From NCBI GenBank assembly GCA_007570785.1, contig ML662465.1:2597052-2661051 (forward strand): a stretch of DNA of 64,000 nt, given 5' to 3'. Positions within the stretch are counted from its first letter, which is position 1. Every line of letters begins with the position of its first letter. Below, in pieces: positions 52,735 to 63,500 of this stretch. The stretch comes from Antilocapra americana. Taxonomy: Eukaryota > Chordata > Mammalia > Artiodactyla > Antilocapridae. The notes under the pieces were generated by a model that was not told where the DNA came from, did not search any database, and worked only from the letters and a program-made list of their open reading frames with translations. The translations under genes and the position numbers were made by a program.

Positions 52735-52905
52735 AGTTAGCAGAAATTTAAGAAAGTTATTTACCATTTCTGTGTCTTGGTTTCTTTACCTTCAAAGGGC
52801 AGCTGTAAACATTACATGAAGTATTAATAATGCAATGTTCACATATAGCATTTTAACAGTGCCTGGTATAAAATAAGGGCTCAACTAGCATTACTAAATT
52901 GTTAA
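52735..52905 (+). mobile_element. MIR SINE, 3' two-thirds
   Basis: 'aagaaagttatttaccattt', 'tggtttctttaccttcaaag' and 'gtgcctggtataaaataagg'. Confidence 0.8.
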
Positions 52906-52907
52906 TC

Positions 52908-52990
52908 CCATTCATTTATTTTCATTCATTCATTCAACTATCTTTGCTGATGCCTGGCATATGCTAGACTCTAAGGCACAGAGCTTGTCG
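52908..52990 (-). mobile_element. L2 3' terminus
   Basis: 'cattcattcattcaactatc' and 'gatgcctggcatatgctaga' are the reversed L2 end. Confidence 0.65.
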
Positions 52991-53589
52991 AATTGTGCTG
53001 CTGAACTGAAAGGATACCTTCCAGGAAGGTGAAATCAGTTTGGTCTGGATCATCCCAAAGGGCATAAATGCACAGCCATGTTTCAGGAGGTTAATCTAGA
53101 CAGCCCACACATAGTTCTTATCAATTACCTGCTTATTTCTTTTCCTGTTTTCTACCTCAGCAGCTCCTGTGGGTCCTGGTGAAGAGTATTTATATACTAA
53201 GCGGAGGAAGGAGAAAAAAGAAAAAAGAGCCTCTTTCTTGCTTCTGTTTTCCTATCACAGAGCCCCGTGTGCACTGCTGCCCATCTCTGCAATTTTGTTG
53301 GGATCCCTCGTTGCTTTCCCCCTCTGGCCTGTTTTCCATTCAGCCTGGACTTCCACCCTGCCCAGCCTTATCCAGCCGCCCATCAGCCTTCCTATAGATT
53401 GGGCTGTGTCCACCAATGAATCCCACCGGGGCCATGGGGGAAGGCCCAAACTTCCATGGTTTCAGAATGCCCTTATCTGACATTGCCATATCTGCTGAGC
53501 TGGATGCCGTCTTGGGAGAGTGAATGTCACTTTGGCAATACCCATGGGGCAATGTTCTGAAGGCTAAGGCGAATCTCTGGCTCTACCTG
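52991..53589. other. Unassigned sequence
   Basis: A 103-codon plus frame (53169-53480) is Pro/Ser/Leu-rich with no recognisable domain. Confidence 0.45.
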
Positions 53590-53735
53590 CATGCATCTGG
53601 GGACTTAAGAATATAAGTTCCTCAAGGAAAGGTGTTGTTTGAATGTTTTATTCACACTTTTGAATACCCAACACCCAGAACTAAGCCTGACACATAGTAA
53701 GCATTCAATAAATATTTGTTGAGTGGATGAACTAA
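53590..53735 (+). mobile_element. L2 LINE 3' end
   Basis: 'ataagttcctcaaggaaagg', 'cagaactaagcctgacacat' and 'agtaagcattcaataaatat' give a clear L2 terminus. Confidence 0.88.
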
Positions 53736-54529
53736 TCAATCTATAAAAATCATTTCTAGAGACCTAGAGGTGAACTTCTGCTTTTTTTCCATGAAGGTAA
53801 GGAATATTTCAGAGCCTGTCCTCATTTGAGATTCTCTGGGAGCTAACTGGCCTAAAAGATGAGCAAGGATAGGATTTTGCACGGCTGCATAGGTAGGTCT
53901 GAAAGTATGCACAAATGCACGTATTTGCACATTCATGGGTGCACCCAGGATGTAAATGCATGCGTGTTTAAATCAGAGTGGGAATGCACACATATTACCC
54001 ATTTTTCTTCCTAGAAATGACTGCATGTATGTACATGATATATATGCCTGTGATTTCACTTTTGATATGGGCGTGTATGCATATGCTTTCCCAGATGGAC
54101 TTGTTTGTGCATGGATGTGCAAACCACCTCAGGCATATAACTCTTCTTACACGTGCATACATGCATGAACAGATACATGCATGACTATGCTCACACATGC
54201 ATAAAGGCACTTCTGTAGTTGAGTGCTGTGATTGGAGGAGGGAATTCTCAGCTTGCTTGATGACTAATATGGTTCACAACAAATGCAGGAAAACTCTCAG
54301 CCAGGGTCTGGAGATTGCTAATTTGAGGTCCACCTGTGTACCCTGGTCTCAATCAGAACAGCTAACATTAAGGAGACTTCCTAGGATGATGGGAGAGGTT
54401 CCTGGATTTTAGTTCCCTAGAACCGGTAAGTGAACCACACTGTCCACACAAAAAGAAGGGAACTTTGCGGGAAAAGAAGCTCTAGATATCAGTATATGCA
54501 TCCAAAAGACTCAAGGAAACCCAAGAATT
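53736..54529. other. Unassigned; dense TGCATG/ATGCA motifs at 53957-54201
   Basis: TGCATG starts at 53957, 54022, 54108, 54162 and 54178. Alternating purine-pyrimidine ATGCA/ACATG words continue between them without forming a simple tandem repeat. Confidence 0.7.
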
Positions 54530-54735
54530 GAGACTTGCTCTGGAGCCAGACTGCCTGGTCTTGATTTTAGCTGTTACCAACTCTGTAGTCTTAGACAGTT
54601 ATCTGACCTCACTGTGCCTCAACTTGTACATCTGTATAATGGGAATAATAATAGGGTCTACTTCATAGTGGCCAGGAGAATTAAAAGAGTTAATATATGT
54701 GAGCATAGAGTAGGGGCTCGATAGTAAGTGACTAT
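54530..54735 (+). mobile_element. MIR SINE, near full length
   Basis: 'gctctggagccagactgcct', 'actgtgcctcaacttgtaca', 'aatgggaataataatagggt' and 'gagcatagagtaggggctcg'. Confidence 0.92.
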
Positions 54736-54794
54736 TTCTGACTTGACCACACAGACCAGGAATTATTTTCTTATTCCTAGGAGAAAAAGGTAGT

Positions 54795-54984
54795 CTTGAT
54801 TATTTCACTTATATAAAACTAGTACATATTCATTCTAAACAATATTGATAATACAGATAGATCAATATAAGAAGGAAAATCCTACTTCTAATCTCTCCCT
54901 GTGCCAGCTAAACATTGTTAATGTGTTCACGTGTATTCCCTGAGGTATTTCGCCCATAAACATGGTTTTTTTGTAACTAAGATT
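54795..54984. mobile_element. Ancient LINE-like remnant, first part
   Basis: 'acaatattgataatacagat' and 'aaacattgttaatgtgttca' resemble a common old mammalian LINE remnant. Pieces at about 55491-55559 and 55760-55880 ('tcttaatggctatgatatgt', 'ctgttgggcatttatgctgt') appear to continue it. Confidence 0.5.
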
Positions 54985-55490
54985 CCATTAACACATACTG
55001 TGGTTGTATGCTACATTGGTGGCCCAGAGTGCAGCGTGCATCCTGTATTTATACACTGTGTAGTCTCCTTCCCTGGCCTCTGGGCTGGTCCTGTGACTTG
55101 CTTTAACCAATAGGAAACAGCGTAATGAGGCTGTGACAACTCCAGGCCACAGCCTTAAGAAAGTTGGGCAACTTCTACTGCAGCTCTCTTGGGAGCCCTG
55201 AGCCACCACATAGGAAGTATATGTTGCTGAGAAACCACTTTGGGATGAAGAGGTCCTGAGACTTCATGAAGAGAGAGGCCCAGTCTGTCCAGCCTCCCAG
55301 CTGAGCCCAGCCCCCACCTGTTTTGCCCTGCCCTGAATGCACCCATGCAAAAGTCTACTAGCAAGCCCCTGGCAGAACCACCCAGCTGAGCCCAGCCTGG
55401 ACTGCAGAACTGCAAAAATGCAATAAAAATGGTTGTTATTTTAATCTGTTACTTTTTTGCCATGGTTAATTATATAGTAATAAGTAAGTG
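54985..55490 (+). mobile_element. MLT1 (MaLR) solo LTR
   Basis: 'cctctgggctggtcctgtga', 'ctttaaccaataggaaacag', 'ctgcagctctcttgggagcc', 'gagccaccacataggaagta', 'gcagaaccacccagctgagc' and 'aataaaaatggttgttattt' form the complete MLT1 LTR order. No internal ERVL sequence is attached. Confidence 0.88.
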
Positions 55491-55559
55491 GTAATTGTTC
55501 CATTTTATAACTTGCATTTTAAAGCTTAAAATTAGATCATATTTCTATGTAATTATGTT

Positions 55560-55755
55560 GTGGTTAAGAGTAAGTTCTGGGTCGGAATTCCTGAGTTTCA
55601 ATTCCAGTTTCACACATCAGCTGTGACTTTGAGCAAATTCTTTTACCTCATCTACAAAATGGGCTTGATAAAAACCTAATAGATTTTTGGGAAATCTTAA
55701 TGAGCTGACACATGCAGAGCACATTGCCTGGATTATAGTTAAATATTAAATGGAT
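55560..55755 (+). mobile_element. MIR SINE
   Basis: 'gtggttaagagtaagttctg', 'ctgtgactttgagcaaattc', 'cctcatctacaaaatgggct' and 'cagagcacattgcctggatt'. Confidence 0.9.
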
Positions 55756-55884
55756 TTGTATTTTACCAAATCATTTCTTAATGGCTATGATATGTCATTG
55801 CATGGGCATGTCATAATTCAGGCAGTCTCCTGCTGTTGGGCATTTATGCTGTTTCAAATTCTTTTCCTACTATAGAATATGCAG

Positions 55885-56010
55885 AGCAAAAATTCTCATT
55901 TCCATTTTTCAAAGGCAGAAATACAGTTAGGCTGAGAAAGTTCAGGCAACTTGCTGAGGTCACACAGCAGAGTTGAAATAAGCAACCTCACATTCTCATT
56001 TCTAGGGCAG
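55885..56010 (-). mobile_element. MIR SINE
   Basis: 'catttttcaaaggcagaaat' and 'cttgctgaggtcacacagca' are reversed MIR. Confidence 0.82.
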
Positions 56011-56274
56011 TGCTTGCTCCTGTATCCAGCATGAGCATTTAGCAATCCACCTGCATGCAGATTTTGTCTCCTGCCTCTGGCATTGCATTATAACACCGTT
56101 TCCCTGGAGACTAGAGTCATCATAGGCAAGAAGAGATTTGTGACATGCTAATTTTTTGGGAAAGTGAACATTCTAAACTTTTCAACTTGTCTTCAAGCTG
56201 GCAAGAGCATCCCCTGGTAAAGAAGGACTGAGGCCAGTGATGAGAGCTGGTGTTTGTATCATGAGATGAACTTG

Positions 56275-56500
56275 ACTTGACTGCTGGCTTTCAACAGTAC
56301 TGTGTTTAAATTTTAGTTCTGTCTGTTCCCAAGTATATGGTCAAAGGAAAGTTAGTTAACTCTCTGAGCCCGTTTCCTCATCTGAAAATAGTCGTCCTTA
56401 TCCCTTCTTTCATCTCCACCTCATAATCTCCCTCCATTGTTGTAACAATGAAAGGAGATAACGGATGTAAAGTGCATGACTTAAATGCTCAAGACAGGAT
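56275..56500 (+). mobile_element. MIR SINE
   Basis: 'aagttagttaactctctgag', 'cccgtttcctcatctgaaaa' and 'ggatgtaaagtgcatgactt'. Confidence 0.8.
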
Positions 56501-57202
56501 AATTATCACTGGATTCTTGATATTAGTTACAGAATCTCCAAAGGGGGCTAAAATAGCTTTTCTTCTTTCTGGCCAAGAGAGATTATAGCCCTGGGAATGG
56601 AAAAACATTTGAATCTGAAATCTGAACCTCTCTTGGTATTCTCTGAGATGTCAGGAAAAAGGAAAATAAAAAGTAAAAGTTGTTTATACAGATGGGAAGG
56701 CTTAGGAAGATAGTTCATATCAAGTTATCAGTGGGTGAAATTCTAACTTCATACACAGCTGTCCTTGTATATGGCACCCAATGCTATAATGACCCCCAAA
56801 TGAGCAGGGGTGATGAGAAGGAAGCAGGAAGCCAATCCATGGTGGTTGCCACAGGGGGCCCAGAAGGGCTCCTAGTCCATGACTCTTGTCCATTCTTCCC
56901 TGTCACCCTCTTCATCTCCTTCAGAGAATGTCATTATATCAGTCAGTGTCCAGCCACTGCCAGGAGTAATTTCATCTTCATAGAAGTTGGACAGCCTTAA
57001 AGATGGTGAAGTATCCTAGTTCTATTCTTTCTAAAATGAATTTAGGTTGATAGATGGTCATTTCAGTAACATTTCATTCTGTTTCTTTCTTTCTGAATCT
57101 TTCCTGACAGTTTCATTGGCATGGGGCTTAATCATTGAATTCAGGTGCCAATAAAACGCAGTTTTAGCAAAGGCTTTTGTGCTTTACTGAGAATATCACC
57201 AT
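56501..57202. other. Unassigned sequence
   Basis: A 106-codon plus frame (56680-57000) has no recognisable domain. Confidence 0.45.
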
Positions 57203-57285
57203 TCATTTCTTTCTGCTTTCTTTCCTTCCTCTTGCCTTCTCTGCCTCCCTCCTTCTCTGCTTTCCTCCTTTTTTCTTTCCTCAGA
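57203..57285. repeat. Polypyrimidine tract ending in CTCAG
   Basis: About 80 bases, mostly C and T, closing in 'tttctttcctcag', like the tract at 47751. Confidence 0.85.
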
Positions 57286-57400
57286 CGTACATTGGACATT
57301 TTTCTTATGCCAAATCATATGTTGGAAGTGGGCGGTATAGATTTATATATGAGACAGATTCTGCCCTTCAGTTGCTCACAGTTTTTTTGGGGGGGGAGCA
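57286..57400 (-). mobile_element. L2-like 3' fragment
   Basis: 'gacagattctgcccttcagt' and 'gctcacagtttttttggggg' resemble a reversed L2 end. Confidence 0.45.
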
Positions 57401-57879
57401 ATTAAAAAAACAAATATTCATCATTATTGCCACAAAATGCTGTGTAATCAACCACTGGCTTGCAATAAGGAGTATTTGTTCTTATGCTTGCAACATGGCT
57501 AGGGCTGGGCTCAGACGGTCATCTGTGCTTTAGATACCAATGAACTGCATTTTGCTCCAGTCTGAGGCCTTGGTTCCAAGTCTGCTCTCCATATATTCAT
57601 TTTTAAGCCAGTTTGAAGGGTCAGCAATTATCCAGGGCAACCTCTTCCCCAGTGGATCATAGAAGCACAAGAGTGCAAGCCTAACCAGGCAAGCACAAAT
57701 AAGCCTCTGCTTGCCTCACATCTACTAGTATCCTATTGGCCAAGCCAGCATCAGTGGGACAGGGATCTGTTTCTCCTCACATATACTGGAAGGCAAAGGG
57801 AGTAAACATTTGCTTTAAAACTATTTCAAAGTTTTGCAGGAGGAATAAGTAGATAGATGTAGCAAAGGGCACTGTGGGG
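57401..57879. other. Unassigned, possibly old dispersed repeat
   Basis: 'gccacaaaatgctgtgtaat' and 'gctagggctgggctcagacg' hint at an old repeat, but I cannot name it. Confidence 0.35.
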
Positions 57880-58510
57880 GGCACGAAGGCAGAGTACCTA
57901 AACCACTGTAACCAAAGAAGACATCCTGGAGGAGGTGAATCTTCAGCTGAACACTTAGAGTTTCAGGAAGTGAACTGGCTGAAGATATAGGATGGTGTTG
58001 TCTGTTCAAGGCAGATAGAGTTTCCCATTCAAATGTTTCAGAATTAACAATCCCAGGATCCTTTTGGTAGCTAGTGTTTTGAGCCCCTGTAATGGTGTGG
58101 CAAGAGATGTTCTAGGAAATAGGGATGAAGGTAGATTCTCAAGGCATGTCTTAGAGGACAGATGAAGAAATCGATAGTCAGAGCTGTGGGCAAGGCAGAG
58201 AAGGGTGCTTGGCAGGGAGAGGACTCGTCATAACTGCATCTTTGAAGTTTACATGGAAGCTGTTGTGAAGATAAATCGAGAGGTGAGAACTTGGAAGTGG
58301 GGAGACCAGACAGGGGTCCACTCTGACCTACAGGTGAGCAATGACCTCTCTTCCCACTTTGGAAAGGAGAGGGGGAATGGGAAGAGATATTTAAGAGATA
58401 GAATGCCCAGGACATAAAGGATGGAAGAGAAGGGGGAGCTGAGAAAGACTCCAAGCCTGTCTCTTACTAACATGGTTACTCTAACCAGTGGTGTCTTTGA
58501 CTGGCCTGCA
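57880..58510 (-). mobile_element. L2 LINE, about 630-bp reversed segment
   Basis: 'catcctggaggaggtgaatc', 'ggaagtggggagaccagaca', 'caggtgagcaatgacctctc', 'gatatttaagagatagaatg' and 'gagaaagactccaagcctgt' are collinear with the reversed L2 3' region. No coding frame remains. Confidence 0.75.
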
Positions 58511-58619
58511 AAGGGAAGTGAACACTCCGAAAGGAAAAGGATGATTATCAAAAGACATCATAGATGACTCACCCCATTTCCATTTTTAGGAGAATCATTG
58601 GGTGTGGGGGAAAAGATTA

Positions 58620-58860
58620 AAGTCTTGGAGGCCGACTCACAAGGGTCTGCATCTCGTTTCTATACCTACTGATTCTGTGACAAGTTCTTTCACATTATTC
58701 AGCAGACTTTCACTTCACCACTCTGGATTCAGCTTCCTACTTATAAAATGGACAAAATCTGCTTAATGTGGTCAATATAAAATTAAACAGGACCATGGAT
58801 GTAAAAAGTCCTAGCTCAGGCCTGACAAATAATCAGCTCTCCACAGACAAGTTAAGTGGC
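58620..58860 (+). mobile_element. MIR SINE
   Basis: 'gactttcacttcaccactct', 'ttcctacttataaaatggac' and 'ctcaggcctgacaaataatc'. Confidence 0.7.
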
Positions 58861-58861
58861 T

Positions 58862-59045
58862 GACATGAATTAACTCATTTTATTTTATTTTTTTCCAAAA
58901 CCACTCTATGAGATGGGAATTATTATGGTCAGCACCCTGGTTTTTTAGAGTAGAAAATGAAGCTCAGGGAGGCTGAATTGCTTGCCCAGGATCAGAGAAC
59001 CCATTACTGGGAGATCCAGGATTAGGACCCAGAGACTCTGTCCAA
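58862..59045 (-). mobile_element. MIR SINE
   Basis: 'catgaattaactcattttat', 'actctatgagatgggaatta', 'gaagctcagggaggctgaat' and 'tgcttgcccaggatcagaga'. Confidence 0.88.
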
Positions 59046-59377
59046 AGAAGGCACATTTATTCATCACGTTCCATGGCCACCCTAGGGCTTTCCACTTGCT
59101 CTTTTTTTTTTTGGCAGATGAGTGAGTGCAGTTAATAAAGGCAGCATGTTAGGTCAAGGTTTGCATCAGAACCAAAGCAGTTAATATTACTCTGTGCTCT
59201 CTCTCCTCCCCTGTGCCGCATCTTCATCTCCTTCTCCCTCTATTCTCTTTTAAAGCCCCAGGACCTAGCAGATGACAGCACTTGACCAAAGTTGAACAAG
59301 GTAGGCTGGCACCAGTCAGGATTTGGCGAATGAATGAGTGACATGAGAAAGCCGAGGCCCTGGAAGGTTTAGAAACG
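59046..59377. other. Unassigned sequence
   Basis: Nothing recognised. Confidence 0.45.
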
Positions 59378-59450
59378 TGTGTTAATCTATTAAGTCTCGT
59401 GTCCAACTCTTTGCAATCTCATGGACCATAAAGGTTGCCAGGCTCTGAAC
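59378..59450 (-). mobile_element. Bov-A tail fragment
   Basis: 'aagtctcgtgtccaactctt' and 'tctcatggaccataaaggtt' are the reversed Bov-A tail. The tRNA-like part is missing or too decayed. Confidence 0.65.
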
Positions 59451-59869
59451 TTGGCCTGAATCACAAGTGTTGGACATGGGATTCGACCCCAGGTCCGCCT
59501 GATTCAAAGCCTTGGACGAGTCTCAGTGCAGTCACCTTGCACGCCTACAAGGCTGAGAATGACTGATGTTGCTGTTGTTTTTGACAAGATTGGATTTTGC
59601 AGGGAGATTTTTTAAAACTCTTTGTCTGTAAAAGTTGGGTTTTTTTTTTTTTTTTTGTCATCATGGGGAGAACAAAGGATGAATGGAGGGGAGGCTGAGA
59701 TGCTGTTCTAGGGACACTCAGCACTTCACTCTTGTCTCCATAAATAAATGTTCTCATGTGAAACAGGCTTCCATTTTCTTGGAAAATGATCAATTTATAT
59801 TCAGGTACAATGTATTTGCACAAGGCACTGTTTCTCAATGTTGATAAGGGTGCCACTAAATTTTGTGCT
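59451..59869. other. Unassigned sequence with a poly-T run
   Basis: A T run of about 17 at 59640-59656 could be the reversed A-tail of an old insertion. No body was recognised next to it. Confidence 0.45.
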
Positions 59870-59990
59870 AAAGAACACTAGCTCTGGAGTCAGACAGACT
59901 CCTGGATTCGCCACTTAGTAGATGGGGGGGTGCTCTTTGAGCCTCAGTTTACTCACTGGTGAGATAAAAGTAAACACAGCATCTACTTGA
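59870..59990 (+). mobile_element. MIR SINE
   Basis: 'actagctctggagtcagaca', 'ctcctggattcgccacttag' and 'gagcctcagtttactcactg'. Confidence 0.88.
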
Positions 59991-60089
59991 TGTGGTTTTA
60001 GCCTTGCGCCAGCCATTCTGTAGGAAAGGGTCCATGCCCATGCTTAGACCTGACTGGTAAAAGTAAAGCTGGGGGTCAGGGGATGTGGT

Positions 60090-60293
60090 GCTTCCCGGGT
60101 AGTTGTAAAAAACCTGCCTGTCAATGCAGGAGACATGAGATGCAGGTTCATTTCCTGTGTTGGAAAGATTCCCTGGAGGGGGGAAATGGCAACCCACACA
60201 GGTATTCTTTCCATGGACAGAGGAGCCTGGCAGGCTACAGTTCATAGACTTTCAGAGTCAGACACAACTGAAGTGACTTAGCATGCACACAGG
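60090..60293 (+). mobile_element. Bov-tA SINE, internally deleted
   Basis: Head 'gcttcccgggtagttgtaaa', tail 'cagacacaactgaagtgact'. Lacks 'gcctggagaatc' in the middle. Confidence 0.92.
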
Positions 60294-60454
60294 AGGTGGG
60301 GAGCAATGATGTTCTTCAAGGCCATGATCAAGAAGGAGAAACTTAAGGAAAAGATATCAGGATTAGAAGTTTCACCCTTCACTCACTCCTTCTGTTATAG
60401 TGATTTTTCTTTTGCTCCCACTTTGTTTTCTGTTTGTTTTTGTTTTGTTTCTAT

Positions 60455-61385
60455 TTGTTTTTTTTTAATTGTATTAGAATATAGTTTATTTACCATGTTG
60501 TGTTTGTTTCCACTGCAAAGTGAATCAACTATATTTATATATATATTCTGGCTTCCCTGGTGGCTCAGACTGTAATCAATTTGCCTGCAAATCAGGAGAT
60601 CCATGTTCAATCCCTGGGTTGGAAAGGTCCCCTGGAGAAGTGAATGTCTATCCACGCCAATATTTTTGCCTGGAGAACTCCATGGATAGAGAAGCTTGAC
60701 AGGCTACATTTCATGGGGTCAGAAAAAAGCTGATCATGACTGTATGACTAACACTTTCACTTTTTTTTTATACATATGTTCACTTTTGGGGGGGATTCTT
60801 TTCCCATACAGATCATTACAGAGTACTGAGTAGAGTTCCCTGTGAAGCACAGTGGGTCCTTATTAGTTATCTACTTTATGTATGGTAGTGTGTATTTGTC
60901 AACCCTGGTCTCCCTGTTTATCCCACTCCTTACCACCTGCTTTCCCCCTGGTATAAGTTTGTTTTCTACATCTGTGATTCTGTATCTGTTTTGTAAATAA
61001 GTTCATTTGTATCATTTTTCTAGATCCCACATATATTAATAAGTGACATCATATGATATTTGTCTTCCTCTGGCTTCTATAACTCAGTGTGACCATATCT
61101 GGGTCCATTCATGTTGCTGCAAGTGGCATCATTTCATTCCTTTTTATGGCTGAGTAATATTCCACTGTATATATGTACCACATCTTCTCTATCCATTCCT
61201 CCATCAAGGAATATCTAGATTGCTTTCATGGCTGGGCTATTGTAAATAGTGCTGTAATGAACATTGGAGTGCACATATGTTTTTGAATTATGTTTCTCTC
61301 CAGATGTATGCCCAGAAGTGGAATTGCAAGGTCATATAGTAGCTCTATTTTCAATATTTTAAGGAACTCCTACTTTGAATAGTAA
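60455..61385 (-). mobile_element. L1 3' portion split by a SINE
   Basis: Reversed L1: 'tagaatatagtttatttacc' before the SINE, then 'agttccctgtgaagcacagt', 'tccattcatgttgctgcaag', 'ttttatggctgagtaatatt' and 'gctgtaatgaacattggagt' after it. It extends about 700 bp into the 3' UTR and beyond. Confidence 0.93.
60551..60765 (+). mobile_element. Bov-tA SINE inside L1
   Basis: Head 'ggcttccctggtggctcaga' at consensus, tail 'gatcatgactgtatgactaa'. The SINE sits in the TA-rich part of the L1 3' end. Confidence 0.93.
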
Positions 61386-61739
61386 GGAGTTGGTGTAGGA
61401 AGGTGCTACAAGTACCTTTGCATGACCAAGGCACAGCCATTTAATCATAGTGGGGAAAGAGGACATGCAAACTTCTCAAACTTTCCTACCATTTTTAACT
61501 TTTCCTTGATTCTGCATTCACTTGGTCACTATAAACTTTTGATCATTTTCCAAAGTCCTGACCAAGTTGGTTTTGACAGCTGCTGCTTGTGTTTTGATGT
61601 TTGTTTCAGAGGAGAGAGTTTGAGGCTGCTCACTCTGCCATTTTACTGATGTCACAGCTCACAGTTTTTATTCATCTCTGCCATCTCTTCCCTCCCTCCC
61701 TTAAAAAGCTTACTCTGAAAGGGTGGGATAGGGCAACAG
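61386..61739. other. Unassigned, possibly old L1-related
   Basis: 'ctcactctgccattttactg' resembles sequence linked to old L1 elements, but placement is uncertain. Confidence 0.35.
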
Positions 61740-61850
61740 GACAGTGGTAAATGCCCAAAGCCTGAGTCCAAATCTTATTGCCATCACCTCCACAAGCAAG
61801 TTACTGAACTTGACTGTAACTGAATTCCCTTGTATTTGAGGAAGGGAAAC
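61740..61850 (+). mobile_element. MIR fragment
   Basis: 'aagcctgagtccaaatctta' and 'acaagcaagttactgaactt'. Confidence 0.6.
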
Positions 61851-61884
61851 AGTCTCTAGGGGCTCCTCTAGGGGCTTTGTAATA

Positions 61885-62440
61885 AAATGATACAAATGAA
61901 CTTATTTACAAAACAGACTAACAGAGATTTAGGGGGAAAAGTTATGATTACCAAGGGGGAAGAGTGGGGAGAGCGACAAATTGGGAGTCTGGGATTGACT
62001 TATGCATACTATTATTATCTAATACGGGCTTCCCAGGAGGCGGAGTGCTAAAGAACCTGCCTGCCTATGCCAGAGATGCAAGAGATACGGGTTTGATCCC
62101 TGGGTGGGGAAGATCCCCTAGAGTAGGGAATGGCACCCCACTCCAGTATTCTTGTCTGGGAAATCCCATGGACAGAGGAGCCTGGTGGGCTACAGTCCAT
62201 GGGGTCACAGAGTCGGACATGACTGAGTGAGCATGAATCACCGCCTTTATTTAAAATAGGTAACCAACAAGGACCTACTGCATAGCACAGGGATCTCTAC
62301 TCACTATTCTGTAAAACACTAAGTGGGAAAACAATTTGAAAAATAATATTTCTATATCTATACATAAATCAATTTTCTGTACACCTGAAACTAATACAAC
62401 ATTGTAAATCAGCTATGCTCCAATATAAAATACATTTTTT
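61885..62440 (+). mobile_element. L1 3' UTR split by a SINE
   Basis: 'gaacttatttacaaaacaga', 'gattgacttatgcatactat', then after the SINE 'aacaaggacctactgcatag', 'tgtacacctgaaactaatac' and 'gctatgctccaatataaaat'. Confidence 0.93.
62027..62237 (+). mobile_element. Bov-tA SINE inside L1
   Basis: Head 'gggcttcccaggaggcggag', B box 'gggtttgatccctggg', tail 'gtcggacatgactgagtgag'. One of the best preserved copies in the window. Confidence 0.95.
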
Positions 62441-62756
62441 TTGAAAAAGAATAATTGGCAGTAGAAGACTAAGTGCTATGTAAAAGTTAGATATTTTCTC
62501 TTTGAATATCTCATGTATCCCAAATTTCCAAACTCCTCCTCTGTAGAATGGGTGCAAGAGAAGCTCTCTCATTTCCCTTATCCAGATTCTGAAGCCACAG
62601 CCATGTAGGCTCCTGTTAACCAGCCTCCTTGGCAAATCATTCTGGTGACATAACTTCTTCCCAAAGAGAAGCAAAGCCTCCAGGAAGCTGAGCAGCAATA
62701 TTGTGCAGGTACACACAAATCAATGAGTCTCCCTCTGTGCCGCTTTATTTAATTCT
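62441..62756. other. Unassigned sequence
   Basis: A 115-codon minus frame (62369-62716) has no recognisable domain and enters the L1 tail. Confidence 0.45.
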
Positions 62757-63500
62757 GTTGAGTTAGTTCATTCATTCCACAACTATTTGTTAACCATTAC
62801 TATGTGTTAGTTCATGTCCTAGGTGCTGTGGTACAGAAAACGTCTTATTTTCATGAAACTGGCATTGTGGTACATAAAGATAGATTACAGAGGGCAGACG
62901 AACAGAGCAGCAAATAAATATCCATCGGAAACTCCAGTTACCGAGGAGTGCTCTGTAGAGAAGTAAATTAGAGGAGCATGCTGGGAGTGATTGGTTGGCT
63001 CTTTTGGAAAGGGTGGCCAAAGAAAGCATACCTGAGGGGGTGACGTTTACACTGAGATTTGAATGACAGCCTTGGACAGCAAGGAGATCAAGCCAGTCAA
63101 TCTTAAAGGAAATCAACCCTGAGTATTCGCTGGAAGCACTGATGCTGAAACTGAAGCTCCAATACCTTGGTTCCCTGATTCGAAGAGCTGACTCATTAGA
63201 AAAGACCCTGATGCTGGGAAAGATTGAGGGTAAGAGGAGAAGGGGACAACAGAGGACGAGATGGTTGGATGGCATCACCGACTTAAGGGACATGAATCTG
63301 AGCAAACTCTGGGACATAGTGAAGAAAAGGGGAGCCTGGCATGCTTTCGTCCATGGGGTTGCAAGAAAAAGTTGTACATGACCTAGCAATTGTACAACAA
63401 CACAACGACAGCAAGGATTCAGCCATGAAAAGATACGGAGGGATGGGATTACATGTGGAGAAAGCAGCCGGAACAAAGGTACCAGCACGAGAGATCCTGC
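62757..63500 (-). mobile_element. L2 LINE 3' region split by BovB
   Basis: Reversed L2: 'ttcattcattccacaactat', 'ttcatgtcctaggtgctgtg' and 'acctgagggggtgacgttta' before the BovB, and less certain L2 sequence ('gattcagccatgaaaagata') after it. Confidence 0.72.
63066..63412 (+). mobile_element. BovB LINE 3' portion inside L2
   Basis: From 'cagccttggacagcaaggag' through 'ccctgatgctgggaaagatt' to 'tacatgacctagcaattgta', with an AAC-rich tail. Its antisense is the main source of the 249-codon minus frame at 62790-63539. Confidence 0.94.

Noticed and set aside
941..62237. tRNA genes at the tRNA-like heads of Bov-tA and CHR elements
   Set aside because: These heads keep A/B-box-like words but do not fold as a complete tRNA with an acceptor stem, and each continues into a SINE body.
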